DNA of 64,000 bases from Fodinibacter sp963695175 (GCA_963695175.1 CAVOGG010000006.1:62001-126000); one strand, 5' to 3'; numbered from the stretch's first letter, positions 47,164-58,548 are shown. Notes: generated by a model from the sequence alone, not told the origin. Program-made: numbers and translations.

Positions 47164-49075
47164 TCAGAGATAGGCCCGCTGCGCGCGCTGGTTCTCGAGG
47201 TGCTCGGCGAACGCCTGCTGGGTGGACTCCAGGGCAGACACCTGCGACACCGGGACGTCCCACCAGGCCGACCCCGGGGGGTTCGGGACCGAGCAGGTCG
47301 GTCTCGATGTAGAGGACAGTGGTGCGCTCGGATTCGGCTGCCACGACGTAGTTCTCGCGGAACTCGGCCATCGAGCCGCAGCGCAGCACGTCGGCTCCCC
47401 AGGATGCGGCGTTGGCAGCGAGGTCAAAGGGCACCTCCTCCCCGTCGAGGCGGCCGGTCGAGGACCGGCGCATGCGGTACTTCGTACCAAACCGCTGGGA
47501 GCCCCGCGACTCGGAGAGCGCCCCGATCGACGCGAACCCATGGTTCTGGAGCAGCACGATGATCACCTTGACGCCCTCGGAGACGATCGTCGCGATCTCC
47601 ATGGGCAGCATCTGGTAGGTGCCGTCGCCGACGATGGCCACGACCTGCTGCTCGTCGCCCACGGCCAGCTTCACGCCGAGGGACGCCGGGATCTCGTAGC
47701 CCATGCACGAGAAGGCGTACTCGACGTGGTACTGCTCGGGCGTGGAGGCCCGCCAGAGGCACTGCAGGTCACCCGGCATCGATCCGGCGGCGTTGATGAC
47801 GACGTCCTTCGGGCCCATCAGCTCGTTCAGCGCCCCGAACACCTCGGTCTGCGCCGGGAGCGGCGTGTGGTCGCGGTGATAGCACTCGTCGACGACCTGC
47901 TGCCAGGCGGCGTCGAGGTCGACGGCCTCCTGCCGGTAGGCGTCGTCGACCTGCCAGCCCTCGAGCCCCGCGGCGAGCGCGTGCAGCGCCTCGCGGGCGT
48001 CGGCGACCAGCATGGTGGCACCGTGCTTGGCGGCGTCGAAGCCGAGCACGTTGACGTTGACGAAGCGGACGTCCTCGTTCGCGAAGATCGTGTGGCTCGC
48101 GGTGGTGAAGTCGGAGTAGCGGGTGCCGATGCCGATGACGACGTCGGCCTCACGCGCCAGCGCATTGGCGGCCGACGAACCGGTCGACCCCACGCCACCG
48201 ACGGCAGAGGGATGGTCCCAGTTGATCGCACCCTTGCCGGCATGGGTGTCGGACACCGGGATCCCCGTGGCAGTGGCGAAGGCTCGCAGCTCCTCGGACG
48301 CCTCGGCATACACGACCCCACCGCCCGCCACGACGAGCGGCCGCTTCGCCGAGCGGATGACGGCGAGCGCGCGATCGAGCGCGGCCGGCTCGGGCACCGG
48401 CCGGCCGATGTGCCACACCCGCTTCGCGAAGAACGCCAGCGGCCAGTCGTGTGCCTCGGCCTGCACGTCCTGGGGGAGGCAGACGGTGACGGCGCCGGTG
48501 TCAGCCGGGTCGGTGAGCACCCGCATCGCGTTCATCAGGGAGGGGATCAGCTGCTCGGGCCGGCTGATCCGGTCGAAGAAGCGCGACACCGGCCGGAACA
48601 CGTCGTTGACGGTGACGTCGAGGGTGCCGGGGTCCTCGAGCTGCTGGAGCACGGGGTCAGGCACCCGGTTGGCGAACTGGTCGGACGGCAGGAGCAGCAC
48701 CGGGATGCGGTTGGTCGTCGCCAGCGCGGCGCCGGTCACCATGTTGGTGGCGCCGGGGCCGATCGACGTCGTCACGGCCATGACCTGGCGGCGGTTACGG
48801 GCCCGGCTGAAGGCGGTGGCGGTGTGCACCGCGCCCTGCTCGTTGCGAGAGAGGTAGTACGGAAGGTCGCCGAGGACGTCCTGGCCCTCCGCCCCGTCCT
48901 CGCCCTGCACCTGCGCCTGCAGCAGGGCCTGGCCGACGCCGGCGACGTTGCCGTGCCCGAAGATGCCCAGGATGCCGGTCACGAGCCGCTGCTCGACCCC
49001 GTCGCGCTCGGAGTACTGGTTGGACAGGAACTTCACGAGTGCCTGGGCGGTGGTGAGCCGCACGGTCTGCGTCAT
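47164..49075 (-). CDS. iolD: 3D-(3,5/4)-trihydroxycyclohexane-1,2-dione hydrolase (IolD), one frameshift
   Basis: Starts at ATG 49075. ThDP-enzyme core: TTAQALVKFLSNQYSERDG, TTSIGPGATNMVTGAALATT and GDGTYQMLPMEIATIVSEG (ThDP-binding GDG). About 637 residues. Cleaves the diketone ring in inositol breakdown to 5-deoxyglucuronate. A frame change sits in a GAACCCCCCGGGG run near 47280; beyond it the other frame reads SAWWDVPVSQVSALES and ends QRAQRAYL. Followed upstream by a transaldolase-like gene, same strand, in the operon. Probable indel in a homopolymer. Confidence 0.9.
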
Positions 49076-49131
49076 GGCTGCGTCGGTCCTTCGTCGTCGT
49101 CGTCGATGGCCGGGCGGTGGACCCGGGAAGC

Positions 49132-50196
49132 TCAGGGTGCGGGGACGATCACGTCGCGCACGATCCGGTCGAGCGCCTCGTCGGCCTCGAGGAACTGGCG
49201 CAGCGTGGTGCGGGTGGCGCCGAAGTCGTCGAACTCGGCGGGCGTCATCCCGTCGACCTCGTAGGCGCGCACGAAGTCGGGGATGGTCAGGAGGGCGTCG
49301 ATGATGTCGGGGTCGACCGGCTCGTCGATGCGCGACACCGGCTCGTGCCCGCTGGCCTGGAACTTCTCCTGCCACCCGAACGGCGGTGAGAGCACGATGT
49401 CGCCGCCGACCAGCTCGGTCCACTGCAGCTGGTTGCGGTAGGCCGCGGCGAGGAGCCGGGCCTGGAAGCCGCGCTCGAGGAAGACCTCGTAGGCCTTCTT
49501 GAACGCCGCCACCCCGGCCCACTCGAGGTACTCGGGGTCGATGTCGATGCCGTCGCGCGCGACGACGGTCTTCATCCAGTCGTCGAGGCGGCCGACCATG
49601 ATCGTCACGACCGGGCCCATCGACGCGGTCTCCTTGTTCTCGGCCTTGCGGCGCGCGATGCCGCGCTCGATCGCGGCACCGGCCTCGACGGCCTGTGGCA
49701 CGGTGAACGAGACGGTGACGTTGATGCTGACCCCGCGGTAGGTGGCCTCCTCGATGGCCTCGATGCCGACCTTGGTCGCCGGGATCTTCACGATGATGTT
49801 CGGGGCGAGCGAGGCGAAGTACTCCGCCTGGTCGGCCAGGGCCGTGGCGTCCCGATGCAGGCGCGGGTCGGTCTGCATCGACAGCCGGCCGTTGCGGCCG
49901 TTGTGCTCGTCGAACGCCGGCTCGAGGTACTTCGCGGCCTCGACCGAGACCTCCTCGACGACCTGCCAGCCGATCTGCGACTCGGTGGCGGTCGGCCGGT
50001 CGGCGGCGATCTCGGCGATGCGGGCCTGCCAGCGGGGCAGGTCGGAACGGATCGCGGCCAGGGCGATCACCGGGTTGCAGGTGGCGCCCACGGCTCCCCA
50101 CCCGATGGCGGTGGACAGCTCGGACAGCGTCGAGGAGTCGTTCCACAACGCCGTCGGGGTGGTCTCGGTCATGGTGAGCAGGGGTGACGTGGTCAC
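49132..50196 (-). CDS. Transaldolase-family protein
   Basis: 354 residues from GTG 50196, which overlaps the stop of the IolH-like gene by 4 bp (GTGA) and has GGAGG 8 bases upstream. Fold of class I aldolases: WNDSSTLSELSTAIGWG, NIIVKIPATKVGIEAI with the Schiff-base Lys, and a long C-terminal helical part. Not the size of canonical transaldolase (about 315-340) but close. In inositol clusters of actinobacteria a transaldolase-like gene is usual; it may act on dihydroxyacetone- or sugar-phosphate products. Activity is inferred. Confidence 0.78.
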   Translation of the reverse strand: MTTSPLLTMTETTPTALWNDSSTLSELSTAIGWGAVGATCNPVIALAAIRSDLPRWQARIAEIAADRPTATESQIGWQVVEEVSVEAAKYLEPAFDEHNGRNGRLSMQTDPRLHRDATALADQAEYFASLAPNIIVKIPATKVGIEAIEEATYRGVSINVTVSFTVPQAVEAGAAIERGIARRKAENKETASMGPVVTIMVGRLDDWMKTVVARDGIDIDPEYLEWAGVAAFKKAYEVFLERGFQARLLAAAYRNQLQWTELVGGDIVLSPPFGWQEKFQASGHEPVSRIDEPVDPDIIDALLTIPDFVRAYEVDGMTPAEFDDFGATRTTLRQFLEADEALDRIVRDVIVPAP

Positions 50197-51081
50197 GGGG
50201 TTCCTCCGGCGGTGTGGGCGGCGACGCGCTCGCGCATCGTGGTGAGCTGGTAGCGGGCCATGGCGTCGGCGTTCTCGTCCTCCGCGAACACCGAGTTGCA
50301 CATGACCGTGTCGGGGTTGTCGTAGAAGCCGATCTCGGCCAGTCCCCCGAAGAAGTCGTCCCAGTCGACGTCGCCGGCACCGATCCGCAGGTGCTGGTGG
50401 ACGCGGGCGGTGTTGCCCGGCGGGTTCGAGATGTAGCGCAGGCCGTGTGACGCGTGGTGGTCCATCGTGTCGGCGACGTGCACCAGGCGGATGAGGTCGT
50501 GGCCCGCGCGGATCACCTCGCGCATCGGGTGACCCATGTGGAAGCTGTGGCAGGCGACGAAGACCATGCCGACGTTCGCGCTGTTCAGCCCCCGGATGAC
50601 GCGGATCGCCTCGAGGCCGTCCTCGGCGAAGTCGTCGGGGTGCGGGTCGATGAGCAGGTCGATGCCCTCGCGCTCGATGATCGGCAGCAGCTCCTCCATC
50701 GAGCGGTAGAACGCCGCCTCCGACTCCTCGGCCCGCTCGGGGCGGCCGGAGAACTCGGTGCCGATGACCTTGACGTCGAGGTCGACGGCGAGCTGGATGA
50801 TCCGCTTCCAGTTGCGCACGGCGGCCTCGCGGGCCCACTCGTCGGGGCCGCTCCAGCGCTGCACGGGCAGCAGCGAGGCGATACCGACCCCGGCATCGCG
50901 CGCACGCCTTCTTCAGCGAGCGCACCAGGGCGTCGTCGGCCTTGGGGTGCCGGAAGAAGGGGATGAAGTCCGCATGCGGGGTGAGCTGGAGGTACTCGTA
51001 CCCCAGGTCGGCGATCACGCCGGGGAAGTCGAGCAGCGCGTGGTCGTGGTGGAAGGGTGTGGGGTCCTGCGCGATCTTCAC
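50193..51081 (-). CDS. iolH: IolH-like TIM-barrel protein (one frameshift)
   Basis: Starts at GTG 51081 (GGAGG upstream). Begins KIAQDPTPFHHDHALLDFPG and contains YEYLQLTPHADFIPFF, VIGTEFSGRPERAEE, LIDPHPDDFAEDGLEA and HVADTMDHHASHG (metal-ligand His/Glu/Asp expected). About 295 residues. The frame changes once near 50905. Similar to IolH of Corynebacterium inositol clusters, a sugar-isomerase-like protein of uncertain step. First gene of the minus-strand iolH-transaldolase-iolD operon, directly behind an IolR-type promoter. Confidence 0.75.
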
Positions 51082-51134
51082 TGGTCGCGTCCTCCTTCGA
51101 CCCGTGCGTGACGGGCAGCGGCTGAATGCTTGAA

Positions 51135-51172
51135 TGTTAGGACATTAGCACTCAGCACCCCGGGGGATGCAA
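51135..51172 (-). promoter_or_regulatory. Promoter of iolH operon with IolR-type box
   Basis: Minus strand: -35 TTGCAT (51167-51172), 17 bases, -10 GCTAAT (51144-51149), then TGTCCTAACA (51135-51144) over the -10/+1 region. Confidence 0.6.
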
Positions 51173-51194
51173 GAGGACGGCGGGCGTTGTTCGC

Positions 51195-51932
51195 TCAGCG
51201 GTCGTGCACGGTGACGTCGAAGGCGTACTGGTCGTAGCGGTAGCAGTGGTCGCCGTACTCGACGGCCGAGCCGTTCGCGGCATACGCCTTGCGGGTCATC
51301 GTGAGCAGCGGGTCGCCGGCGGCGAGACCCAGCAGCTTGCGCTCGCGCGTAGCGGGCCGGCGGGCGCCGATGGTCTGGTGCGCGATGACCGGCCGCACCC
51401 CCCGGGTGCGCAGGATGGCGTAGAGGCTCGCGTTCTCGAGGTCGGCGGCGGTGAGGTCGGCGAACTGCGGTGGCAGCCAGTTGTGCATCAGGGCGGTCGG
51501 CGTGCCGTCGACGCTGCGCAGCCGCTCGACCGAGACGAGGTGCGAGTCGGCGGGGACACCGAGTGCCTCGGCCGCCACGGGGTTCACGTCGTCGGTGCTG
51601 AACGAGATGACCTCGGTGAGCGGCTGCTGGCCGCGGCGCACCATGTCGTCGTAGAGGCTGGTGAGCTCGTCGCGGCGGTGGATGACCTGGCTGGCGACGG
51701 TGGTGCCGACGCCCCGGCGGCGCACGAGCAGGCCGCGGTTCACGAGCTCGGCGATGGCCCGCCGCACGGTGGGGCGAGAGAGGTCGAGGCGCTCGGCGAG
51801 GGCCAGCTCGTTCTCGAACGGGTCGCCCGGCTTGAGCCGGCCGTCCTCGATCGAGGCCGTCAGCTGCTCGGCGAGCTGGTGGTAGAGAGGCACGGGGCTG
51901 CTGCGGTCGATGGTCACCGGGATGACGTTCAC
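51195..51932 (-). CDS. iolR: GntR/HutC-family repressor of inositol genes (IolR-like)
   Basis: 245 residues from GTG 51932 (TAGACT seven bases upstream, leaderless layout). Winged helix: PLYHQLAEQLTASIEDGRLK, LALAERLDLSRPTVRRAIAE. C-terminal effector domain of HutC/UTRA type with VSVERLRSVDGTPTALMHNW and YAFDVTVHD. It lies between two inositol operons. Its predicted box TGTCCTAACA fits the motif published for Corynebacterium glutamicum IolR (KGWCHTRACA, from memory). Binding is inferred; the ligand is unknown. Confidence 0.85.
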   Translation of the reverse strand: MNVIPVTIDRSSPVPLYHQLAEQLTASIEDGRLKPGDPFENELALAERLDLSRPTVRRAIAELVNRGLLVRRRGVGTTVASQVIHRRDELTSLYDDMVRRGQQPLTEVISFSTDDVNPVAAEALGVPADSHLVSVERLRSVDGTPTALMHNWLPPQFADLTAADLENASLYAILRTRGVRPVIAHQTIGARRPATRERKLLGLAAGDPLLTMTRKAYAANGSAVEYGDHCYRYDQYAFDVTVHDR

Positions 51933-51979
51933 GCCCCGCAGTCTAGGTGGTGAGACGTCATGGAGTGCGAAACCTCAAA

Positions 51980-51999
51980 TGTCCTAACAAATGTTGACA
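51980..51999 (+). promoter_or_regulatory. iolC promoter with IolR-type box
   Basis: TGTCCTAACA (51980-51989) is followed by AATG and TTGACA (51994-51999). No strong -10 found; CAGCCT at 52018 is the best candidate. The site can serve iolC and, in the other direction, iolR. Confidence 0.6.
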
Positions 52000-52061
52000 G
52001 CACCCTGACGGGTGGGGCAGCCTTGCTCCATCGCCCAGACACCACGACCCAGGAGAATGCC

Positions 52062-53027
52062 GTGCCCCAGCCGCTGACGCGCTCGTTCGACGTGCTGGCC
52101 ATCGGCCGGGTGGGGGTCGACCTCTACCCGATGCAGACCGGCAAGTCGCTCGAGGACGTCACGACCTTCGGCAAGTTCCTCGGCGGCAGCGCCGGGAACG
52201 TGGCCGTGGCGGTCGCCCGGCTCGGGCACAGCTCGGCCCTGATCAGCCGCGCCGGCAACGACCCCTTCGGCCGATACGTGAGCCGCACCCTCGCCGACCT
52301 CGGCGTCGACCCGACCTACGTGACCACCGACCCGTCGTTGCCCACGCCGGTCACCTTCTGCGAGATCTTCCCGCCCGACCACTTCCCGCTCTACTTCTAC
52401 CGCTACCCCCAGGCGCCCGACCTGCGGGTGGCGCCCGAGGAGATCCCGCCGGTGGCCGTGCGCGAGAGCCGGCTGTTCTGGACGACCCTCACCGGGCTGT
52501 CGGCCGAGCCCAGCCGCACGGCGCATGCGACCGCGTGGGAGCTGCGGGGCCGCCGCCCGCACACCGTCATCGACCTCGACTACCGCCCACAGTTCTGGCG
52601 GGCCGAGTCCGAGGCCACCCGTGCCGCCCGTGCCGCCATCGACGCCAGCACGGTCGCCATCGGCAACGCGGAGGAGTGCCGCGTCGCCGTCGGCACCGAG
52701 AACCCCGAGGACGCCGCGAAGGCGCTGCTCGACCGCGGCGTCGACCTGGCCGTCGTGAAGCAGGGGCCCAAGGGCGTGCTGGCCGTGTCGGCCTCCGGCG
52801 AGCGCGTCGTCGTGCCACCGGTGCCGGTGCAGGTCGCCAATGGCCTCGGAGCGGGCGACGCCTTCGGTGGCGCGCTGTGCCATGGCCTGCTGGAGGGCTG
52901 GGACCTCGAGCGCGCCCTCCGCTTCGCCAACACCGCGGGCGCCATCGTCGCCTCACGGCTGGAGTGCTCGACGGCGATGCCGGAGGAGCACGAGGTGCTC
53001 GAGCTGATGCAGGGGAGCAGCGCATGA
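52062..53027 (+). CDS. iolC: 5-dehydro-2-deoxygluconokinase (IolC)
   Basis: 321 residues from GTG 52062 (AGGAG 6 bases upstream; the ATG at 51960 is rejected because it precedes the promoter). PfkB fold: GRVGVDLYPMQTGKS, GGSAGNVAVAVARLG, RAGNDPFG and the C-terminal anion-hole motif ANGLGAGDAFGGAL with catalytic Asp. Phosphorylates 2-deoxy-5-keto-gluconate. It overlaps the next gene by 4 bp (ATGA). Complete. Confidence 0.92.
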   Translation: MPQPLTRSFDVLAIGRVGVDLYPMQTGKSLEDVTTFGKFLGGSAGNVAVAVARLGHSSALISRAGNDPFGRYVSRTLADLGVDPTYVTTDPSLPTPVTFCEIFPPDHFPLYFYRYPQAPDLRVAPEEIPPVAVRESRLFWTTLTGLSAEPSRTAHATAWELRGRRPHTVIDLDYRPQFWRAESEATRAARAAIDASTVAIGNAEECRVAVGTENPEDAAKALLDRGVDLAVVKQGPKGVLAVSASGERVVVPPVPVQVANGLGAGDAFGGALCHGLLEGWDLERALRFANTAGAIVASRLECSTAMPEEHEVLELMQGSSA

Positions 53028-53914
53028 CGACGATCGACGCCGCCAAGCTCACCCGACGTCGCCTCATCGAGCCGGGTGCCGTGCCCGCCGCTTGGGCGGC
53101 CCGGCGCCGCCGCACCTCGCTGAGCGACGACGGGCGGCTCCTACTCATCGCGGCCGACCACCCGGCCCGCGGAGCGCTCGCCGTCCGCGACGATGCCCGC
53201 GCCATGGCCTCGCGCCCCGATCTGCTCGAGCGGCTGGCGACAGCCCTGCAGCGCCCGGGGGTCGACGGCGTGCTCGGCACGCCCGACGTGCTCGAGGACC
53301 TCCTGCTCTCCGGCCTGCTCGACGACAAGGTCGTGATCGGCTCGATGAACCGTGGGGGCCTGCAGGGAGCCGTCTTCGAGCTCGACGACCGGTTCACCGC
53401 GTTCGACGCCGACACCATCGCGGCCAACGGCCTCGACGGCGGCAAGATGCTCACCCGCATCGCGCTCGACGAGCCGGGCACGGCTCCCACCCTGGAGGCC
53501 AGCGGTGCTGCCGTCAGCGCCCTTGCGCGGCACGGCCTGATGGCCATGGTCGAGCCGTTCATGACCGTGCGTAGGTCACCGAACCGCGTCGAGAACCTCC
53601 TCGACCCCGACTCGGTCATCGACTCGATCCACATCGCCGCAGGCCTCGGGGCCACCAGTGCCCGCACCTGGCTGAAGCTGCCGGTCGTCGACGAGATGCA
53701 CCGGGTGCTCGACGCCACGACGCTGCCCTGCCTGCTGCTCGGCGGCGACCCCAAGGGCGACCCGGCCGACACGTACGCCGAGTGGGGGCGGGCCCTGACC
53801 CACTCCTCGGCCGCCGGGCTGGTCGTCGGACGAGCCCTGCTCTTCCCGCCCGATGGTGACGTGGCGACCGCCGTCGATGCCGCCGTCGACCTCGTCCACG
53901 GGGGTTCTCGATGA
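53024..53914 (+). CDS. Aldolase-like TIM-barrel protein (Cgl0159 family)
   Basis: 296 residues from ATG 53024, coupled to iolC and iolB by 4-bp overlaps. Motifs ADHPARGALAV, GLDGGKMLTRIALDEPGTAP and WLKLPVVDEMHRVLDAT; Lys residues in the barrel (GGKML, WLKLP) are candidates for a Schiff base. This family is known only from genomes and structures in inositol/sugar clusters. IolJ, the DKGP aldolase, is not present in the window, so this protein is the best candidate for that step. That is inference. Confidence 0.72.
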   Translation: MTTIDAAKLTRRRLIEPGAVPAAWAARRRRTSLSDDGRLLLIAADHPARGALAVRDDARAMASRPDLLERLATALQRPGVDGVLGTPDVLEDLLLSGLLDDKVVIGSMNRGGLQGAVFELDDRFTAFDADTIAANGLDGGKMLTRIALDEPGTAPTLEASGAAVSALARHGLMAMVEPFMTVRRSPNRVENLLDPDSVIDSIHIAAGLGATSARTWLKLPVVDEMHRVLDATTLPCLLLGGDPKGDPADTYAEWGRALTHSSAAGLVVGRALLFPPDGDVATAVDAAVDLVHGGSR

Positions 53915-54837
53915 GCCTGGGCCACGACAACCGCACCTGGTGCCACCCCGCCGGCGCGCTCGCCGCGGACGGGTGGGACTGCGTGGTCGACGGCTCCGCC
54001 CCGGGCTGGACCCACACCGGGCTGCGCACCGCCACCCTGGCCACCGGTCAGGAGCTGGCCCTCGACCTCGCGCACCACGAGGCCGTGGTGGTGCCACTCA
54101 CCGGTGGGGTGGTCGTCGAGGTCATCGCCCCCGGGGTGACCGACACCTTCGAGCTCGCCGGTCGCGCCGGCGTCTTCGCCGGCCCCACCGACGTCGCCTA
54201 CGCCCCGCCCGGCTCGACCCTGCGGGTCTCGGCCCCCGACGACCTGTCGGGCTCGGATGCCGTGCGCGTCGCGGTCTGCCTGGCCCGCACCGACGGTGGC
54301 ACCGGCATCCCGGCTCGGCACCTGCCGGCCGCTGACGTGCCGGTCGAGCTGCGCGGCGCCGGCATCGCCTCGCGCCAGGTGCGCAACTTCGGCGTCCCGG
54401 GTGTGCTCGATGCGCACCGGGTCATCGCCTGCGAGGTCGTCACCCCGGCCGGCAACTGGAGCTCGTGGCCGCCGCACAAGCACGACACCGATCGCCCCGG
54501 CATCGAGGCCGAGCTCGAGGAGATCTACTGGTTCGAGACGCAGCCGACCGACGACCGGGGCACGGATGCCGTCGGCTACCAGCGCGTCTACGGCACCTCC
54601 GAGCGCCCCATCGACGTGCTCGCCGAGGTGCGCACCGGTGACGTCGTGCTCGTGCCGCACGGCTGGCACGGCCCCGCCGTCGCTGCCCCGGACGCCGACC
54701 TCTACTACCTCAACGTCATGGCCGGGCCGGGTGCCGAGCGCGCCTGGCTGATCTGCGACGACCCCGCGCACGCCTGGGTGCGCGACACCTGGCCCGACCT
54801 CCCGGTCGACCCCCGGCTGACCGCCACCGACTCCTGA
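53911..54837 (+). CDS. iolB: 5-deoxy-glucuronate isomerase (IolB)
   Basis: 308 residues from ATG 53911. Cupin-type barrel: GNWSSWPPHKHD with the metal-binding His ligands, EEIYWFETQP and VPHGWHGPAV. Converts 5-deoxyglucuronate, made by IolD, to 2-deoxy-5-keto-gluconate. Length fits the family. Coupled by 4 bp with the aldolase-like gene. Complete. Confidence 0.94.
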   Translation: MSLGHDNRTWCHPAGALAADGWDCVVDGSAPGWTHTGLRTATLATGQELALDLAHHEAVVVPLTGGVVVEVIAPGVTDTFELAGRAGVFAGPTDVAYAPPGSTLRVSAPDDLSGSDAVRVAVCLARTDGGTGIPARHLPAADVPVELRGAGIASRQVRNFGVPGVLDAHRVIACEVVTPAGNWSSWPPHKHDTDRPGIEAELEEIYWFETQPTDDRGTDAVGYQRVYGTSERPIDVLAEVRTGDVVLVPHGWHGPAVAAPDADLYYLNVMAGPGAERAWLICDDPAHAWVRDTWPDLPVDPRLTATDS

Positions 54838-54872
54838 GCCCGACTCCCGACTCCCGACCCGAAGGACACCCC

Positions 54873-55901
54873 ATGCGCATCGGCCTTGCCGGCACCGGCC
54901 GGATCGGCGCCTTCCACGCGAAGACGCTGACCACGCTCGACGGCGTCGACGACCTCGTGCTCGCCGACCTGAACACCGAGCTGGCCGAACAGGTGGCGAC
55001 CGACTTGGGAGTCGGCGTCGCCCCGAGCATCGACGCCCTGCTCGACTCGGGTCTGGACGCCTTCGTCATCACCGCGGGCACCGCGGCCCACGCCGAGCTG
55101 CTCGAGGCCGCCATCTCCCGCGACATCCCGACGTTCTGCGAGAAGCCGGTCGCCCTCGACCTCGAGCGCACCATCGCCCTCACCGAGCTCGAGGCCCGCA
55201 GCTCGGTTCCGGTGCACATCGGCTTCCAGCGGCGCTTCGACACCGGCTACCGGCGGGTGCGCGACGCGGTCGCCGCAGGTGAGCTGGGCTTCATCCACAC
55301 CGTGCGCGCCGCGACGATGGACCAGGCGCCGCCGCACGCGGCCTACCTGCCGACGTCCGGCGGGCTGTTCCGCGACTGCAGCGTGCACGACTTCGACATC
55401 CTCCGGTTCGTGACGGGCCAGGAGGTCAGCCGGGTGTTCGCCGTCGGGGCCAACAAGGGTGAGACGTTCTTCACCGAGGCCGGCGACGTCGACACCGCTG
55501 CCGCGACGCTGGTGCTCGACGACGGCACGCTCGTGAGCGCCACCGCCACCCGCTACAACGGGGCGGGCCACGACGTGCGCATGGAGGTGCACGGGTCCAA
55601 GGGCACCCTGGGTGTCGGGCACGACACCACCTTCGCGATCACCTCGGCCGAACCCGGCATCGAGTGGCCACCCGGCCCCCGGCACTGGTCGTTCATGGAG
55701 CGCTTCCTGCCGGCCTACGTCACCGAGCTCACGGCGTTCGTCGACGTGGCCCGCGGCGACATCCCGAGCCCGTGCACCGTCGCCGACGCCCTCGAGGCGT
55801 TCCGCACCGCCGAGGCGTGCGCCCGCTCGCTGGTGAGCGGTGAGCCGGTCGACCTGCACGACATCCCCACCGTCCGCGCCGAACTGTCGGTTCGTGGGTG
55901 A
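54873..55901 (+). CDS. iolG: Inositol 2-dehydrogenase (Gfo/Idh/MocA)
   Basis: 342 residues from ATG 54873 (GAAGGACACC upstream). GLAGTGRIGAFHAKTL (Rossmann), CEKPVALDLER (EKP motif), RDCSVHDFDILRFVTG with the Asp-His of the active site. The sequence is close to the one at 61015-62028 (FRDCSVHDFDAVRWVTG). Oxidises myo-inositol to 2-keto-myo-inositol with NAD. In the iolC operon. Complete. Confidence 0.88.
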   Translation: MRIGLAGTGRIGAFHAKTLTTLDGVDDLVLADLNTELAEQVATDLGVGVAPSIDALLDSGLDAFVITAGTAAHAELLEAAISRDIPTFCEKPVALDLERTIALTELEARSSVPVHIGFQRRFDTGYRRVRDAVAAGELGFIHTVRAATMDQAPPHAAYLPTSGGLFRDCSVHDFDILRFVTGQEVSRVFAVGANKGETFFTEAGDVDTAAATLVLDDGTLVSATATRYNGAGHDVRMEVHGSKGTLGVGHDTTFAITSAEPGIEWPPGPRHWSFMERFLPAYVTELTAFVDVARGDIPSPCTVADALEAFRTAEACARSLVSGEPVDLHDIPTVRAELSVRG

Positions 55902-55983
55902 TCCTGCCCTCCGACCCACGTATTCCATCGTCATCTCCCGTCTGGGACACTGATCCATCACTTCGTACGACAGGACCGATACC

Positions 55984-57488
<1,505 letters not shown>

Positions 57489-57510
57489 GGCGAGGCGCTC
57501 GACGCGAACG

Positions 57511-57546
57511 CGGCCCCCGGCATCCGAGCGTGGATGCCGGGGGCCG
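57511..57546. terminator. Bidirectional terminator
   Basis: Perfect 15-bp inverted repeat CGGCCCCCGGCATCC / GGATGCCGGGGGCCG with a 6-base loop between convergent iolA and the isomerase gene. Confidence 0.85.
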
Positions 57547-57560
57547 CTGGGCCCACTCGG

Positions 57561-58548
57561 TCACAGGGCCTGCTCGGCCTCCAGCAGGGTGTTGGCGGCG
57601 AAGGTGAGGCCCTCGAGCTGGTCGAGCTCCTGGTCCTCGTGCTCGATGTTCACCGGGATGTCGGGGTCGACGTCGCGCAGCGCCCGCAGGAACTCGGTCC
57701 ACCACGACACGTCGTGGCCGCGGCCCACCGCCACGAAGTCCCACGACGAGTTGCTCGGCCAACCCGAGAGCGTGGTGCCGCCCCCCATCGCGAGGTAGCC
57801 GGGCTCGCCCTCGGCGACGCGGGTGAACCGGTCGTCGAGCACCCCGTTGACCTTGGCGGCGTCGTTGATCCGGGTGTCCTTCGCGGCGGCCACGACCACC
57901 AGCGAGCCGAGGTCCTTGACGGCGAGCACCGGGTCGATGCCCTGCCAGAACAGGTGGCTCGGGTCCATCTCGGCCCCGACGTGGGTCGAGCCGATCTCCT
58001 CGGCGAGGCGGTGCATCGTCGAGGGGTTGAAGACGATGTTGCCGGGGTGCATCTCGATGCCGACCCGCACGTCGGCATCCGCGGCGCGCGCCTGGATCTG
58101 CTTCCAGTAGGGCACGGCCACGCCCCACTGGTGGTCGCGCACGTCGAGCAGCGGGCTCCACCAGGGCAGCGGGTTCCAGGCCATGTTCGTGCCGCCCGGG
58201 CTGCCGGCCGGGGCCCCGGACATGGTGATGACACGCTTCACGCCCAGCAGGGCGGCGAGCTCGATGGAGTCCTCGAGGTCCTTGGCGTGCGGGAAGCCCT
58301 CTCGGGGGAAGAGCGGGTTGCCGTTGCAGTTCAGCGCGGTCAGCGTGAGGCCGCGCGAGCTGAACTCGCCGAGGTACTCCTGGCGGGCGTCCTCGCTCTC
58401 GCGCAGCTCGCTCGACCGGCAGGTGGATCGGCGGCAGGAAGCCGCCGGAGTTGATCTCGACGCTGGTCATGCCGATGCCGGCGATGATGTCGAGGGCCTC
58501 GCCGAGCGGCTTGTCGCCGAGGCAGGCGTTGTAGACGCCGAGGTACAT
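57561..58548 (-). CDS. Sugar-phosphate isomerase/epimerase-like TIM-barrel protein (one frameshift)
   Basis: Starts at ATG 58548 (MYLGVYNACLGDKPLGEALDII). A shift near 58415 leads to a frame with LPREGFP-type residues, VKRVITMSGAPAGSPGGTNM, RVGIEMHPGNIVFNPSTMH, HVGAEMDPSHLFWQG and IPVNIEHEDQELDQLEG. Glu, Asp and His positions of an AP-endonuclease-2-type metal site are present. About 329 residues. Paired with a dehydrogenase 43 bp upstream on the same strand; such pairs oxidise and then isomerise or open sugar rings. Substrate unknown. Confidence 0.75.

Noticed and set aside
47222..49264. A 680-codon plus-strand frame opposite iolD.
   Set aside because: Antisense to the conserved ThDP enzyme; composition of a shadow frame.
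51960..52061. ATG 51960 as the iolC start.
   Set aside because: The frame would run through the IolR-type box and TTGACA; GTG 52062 has AGGAG and matches PfkB N-termini.
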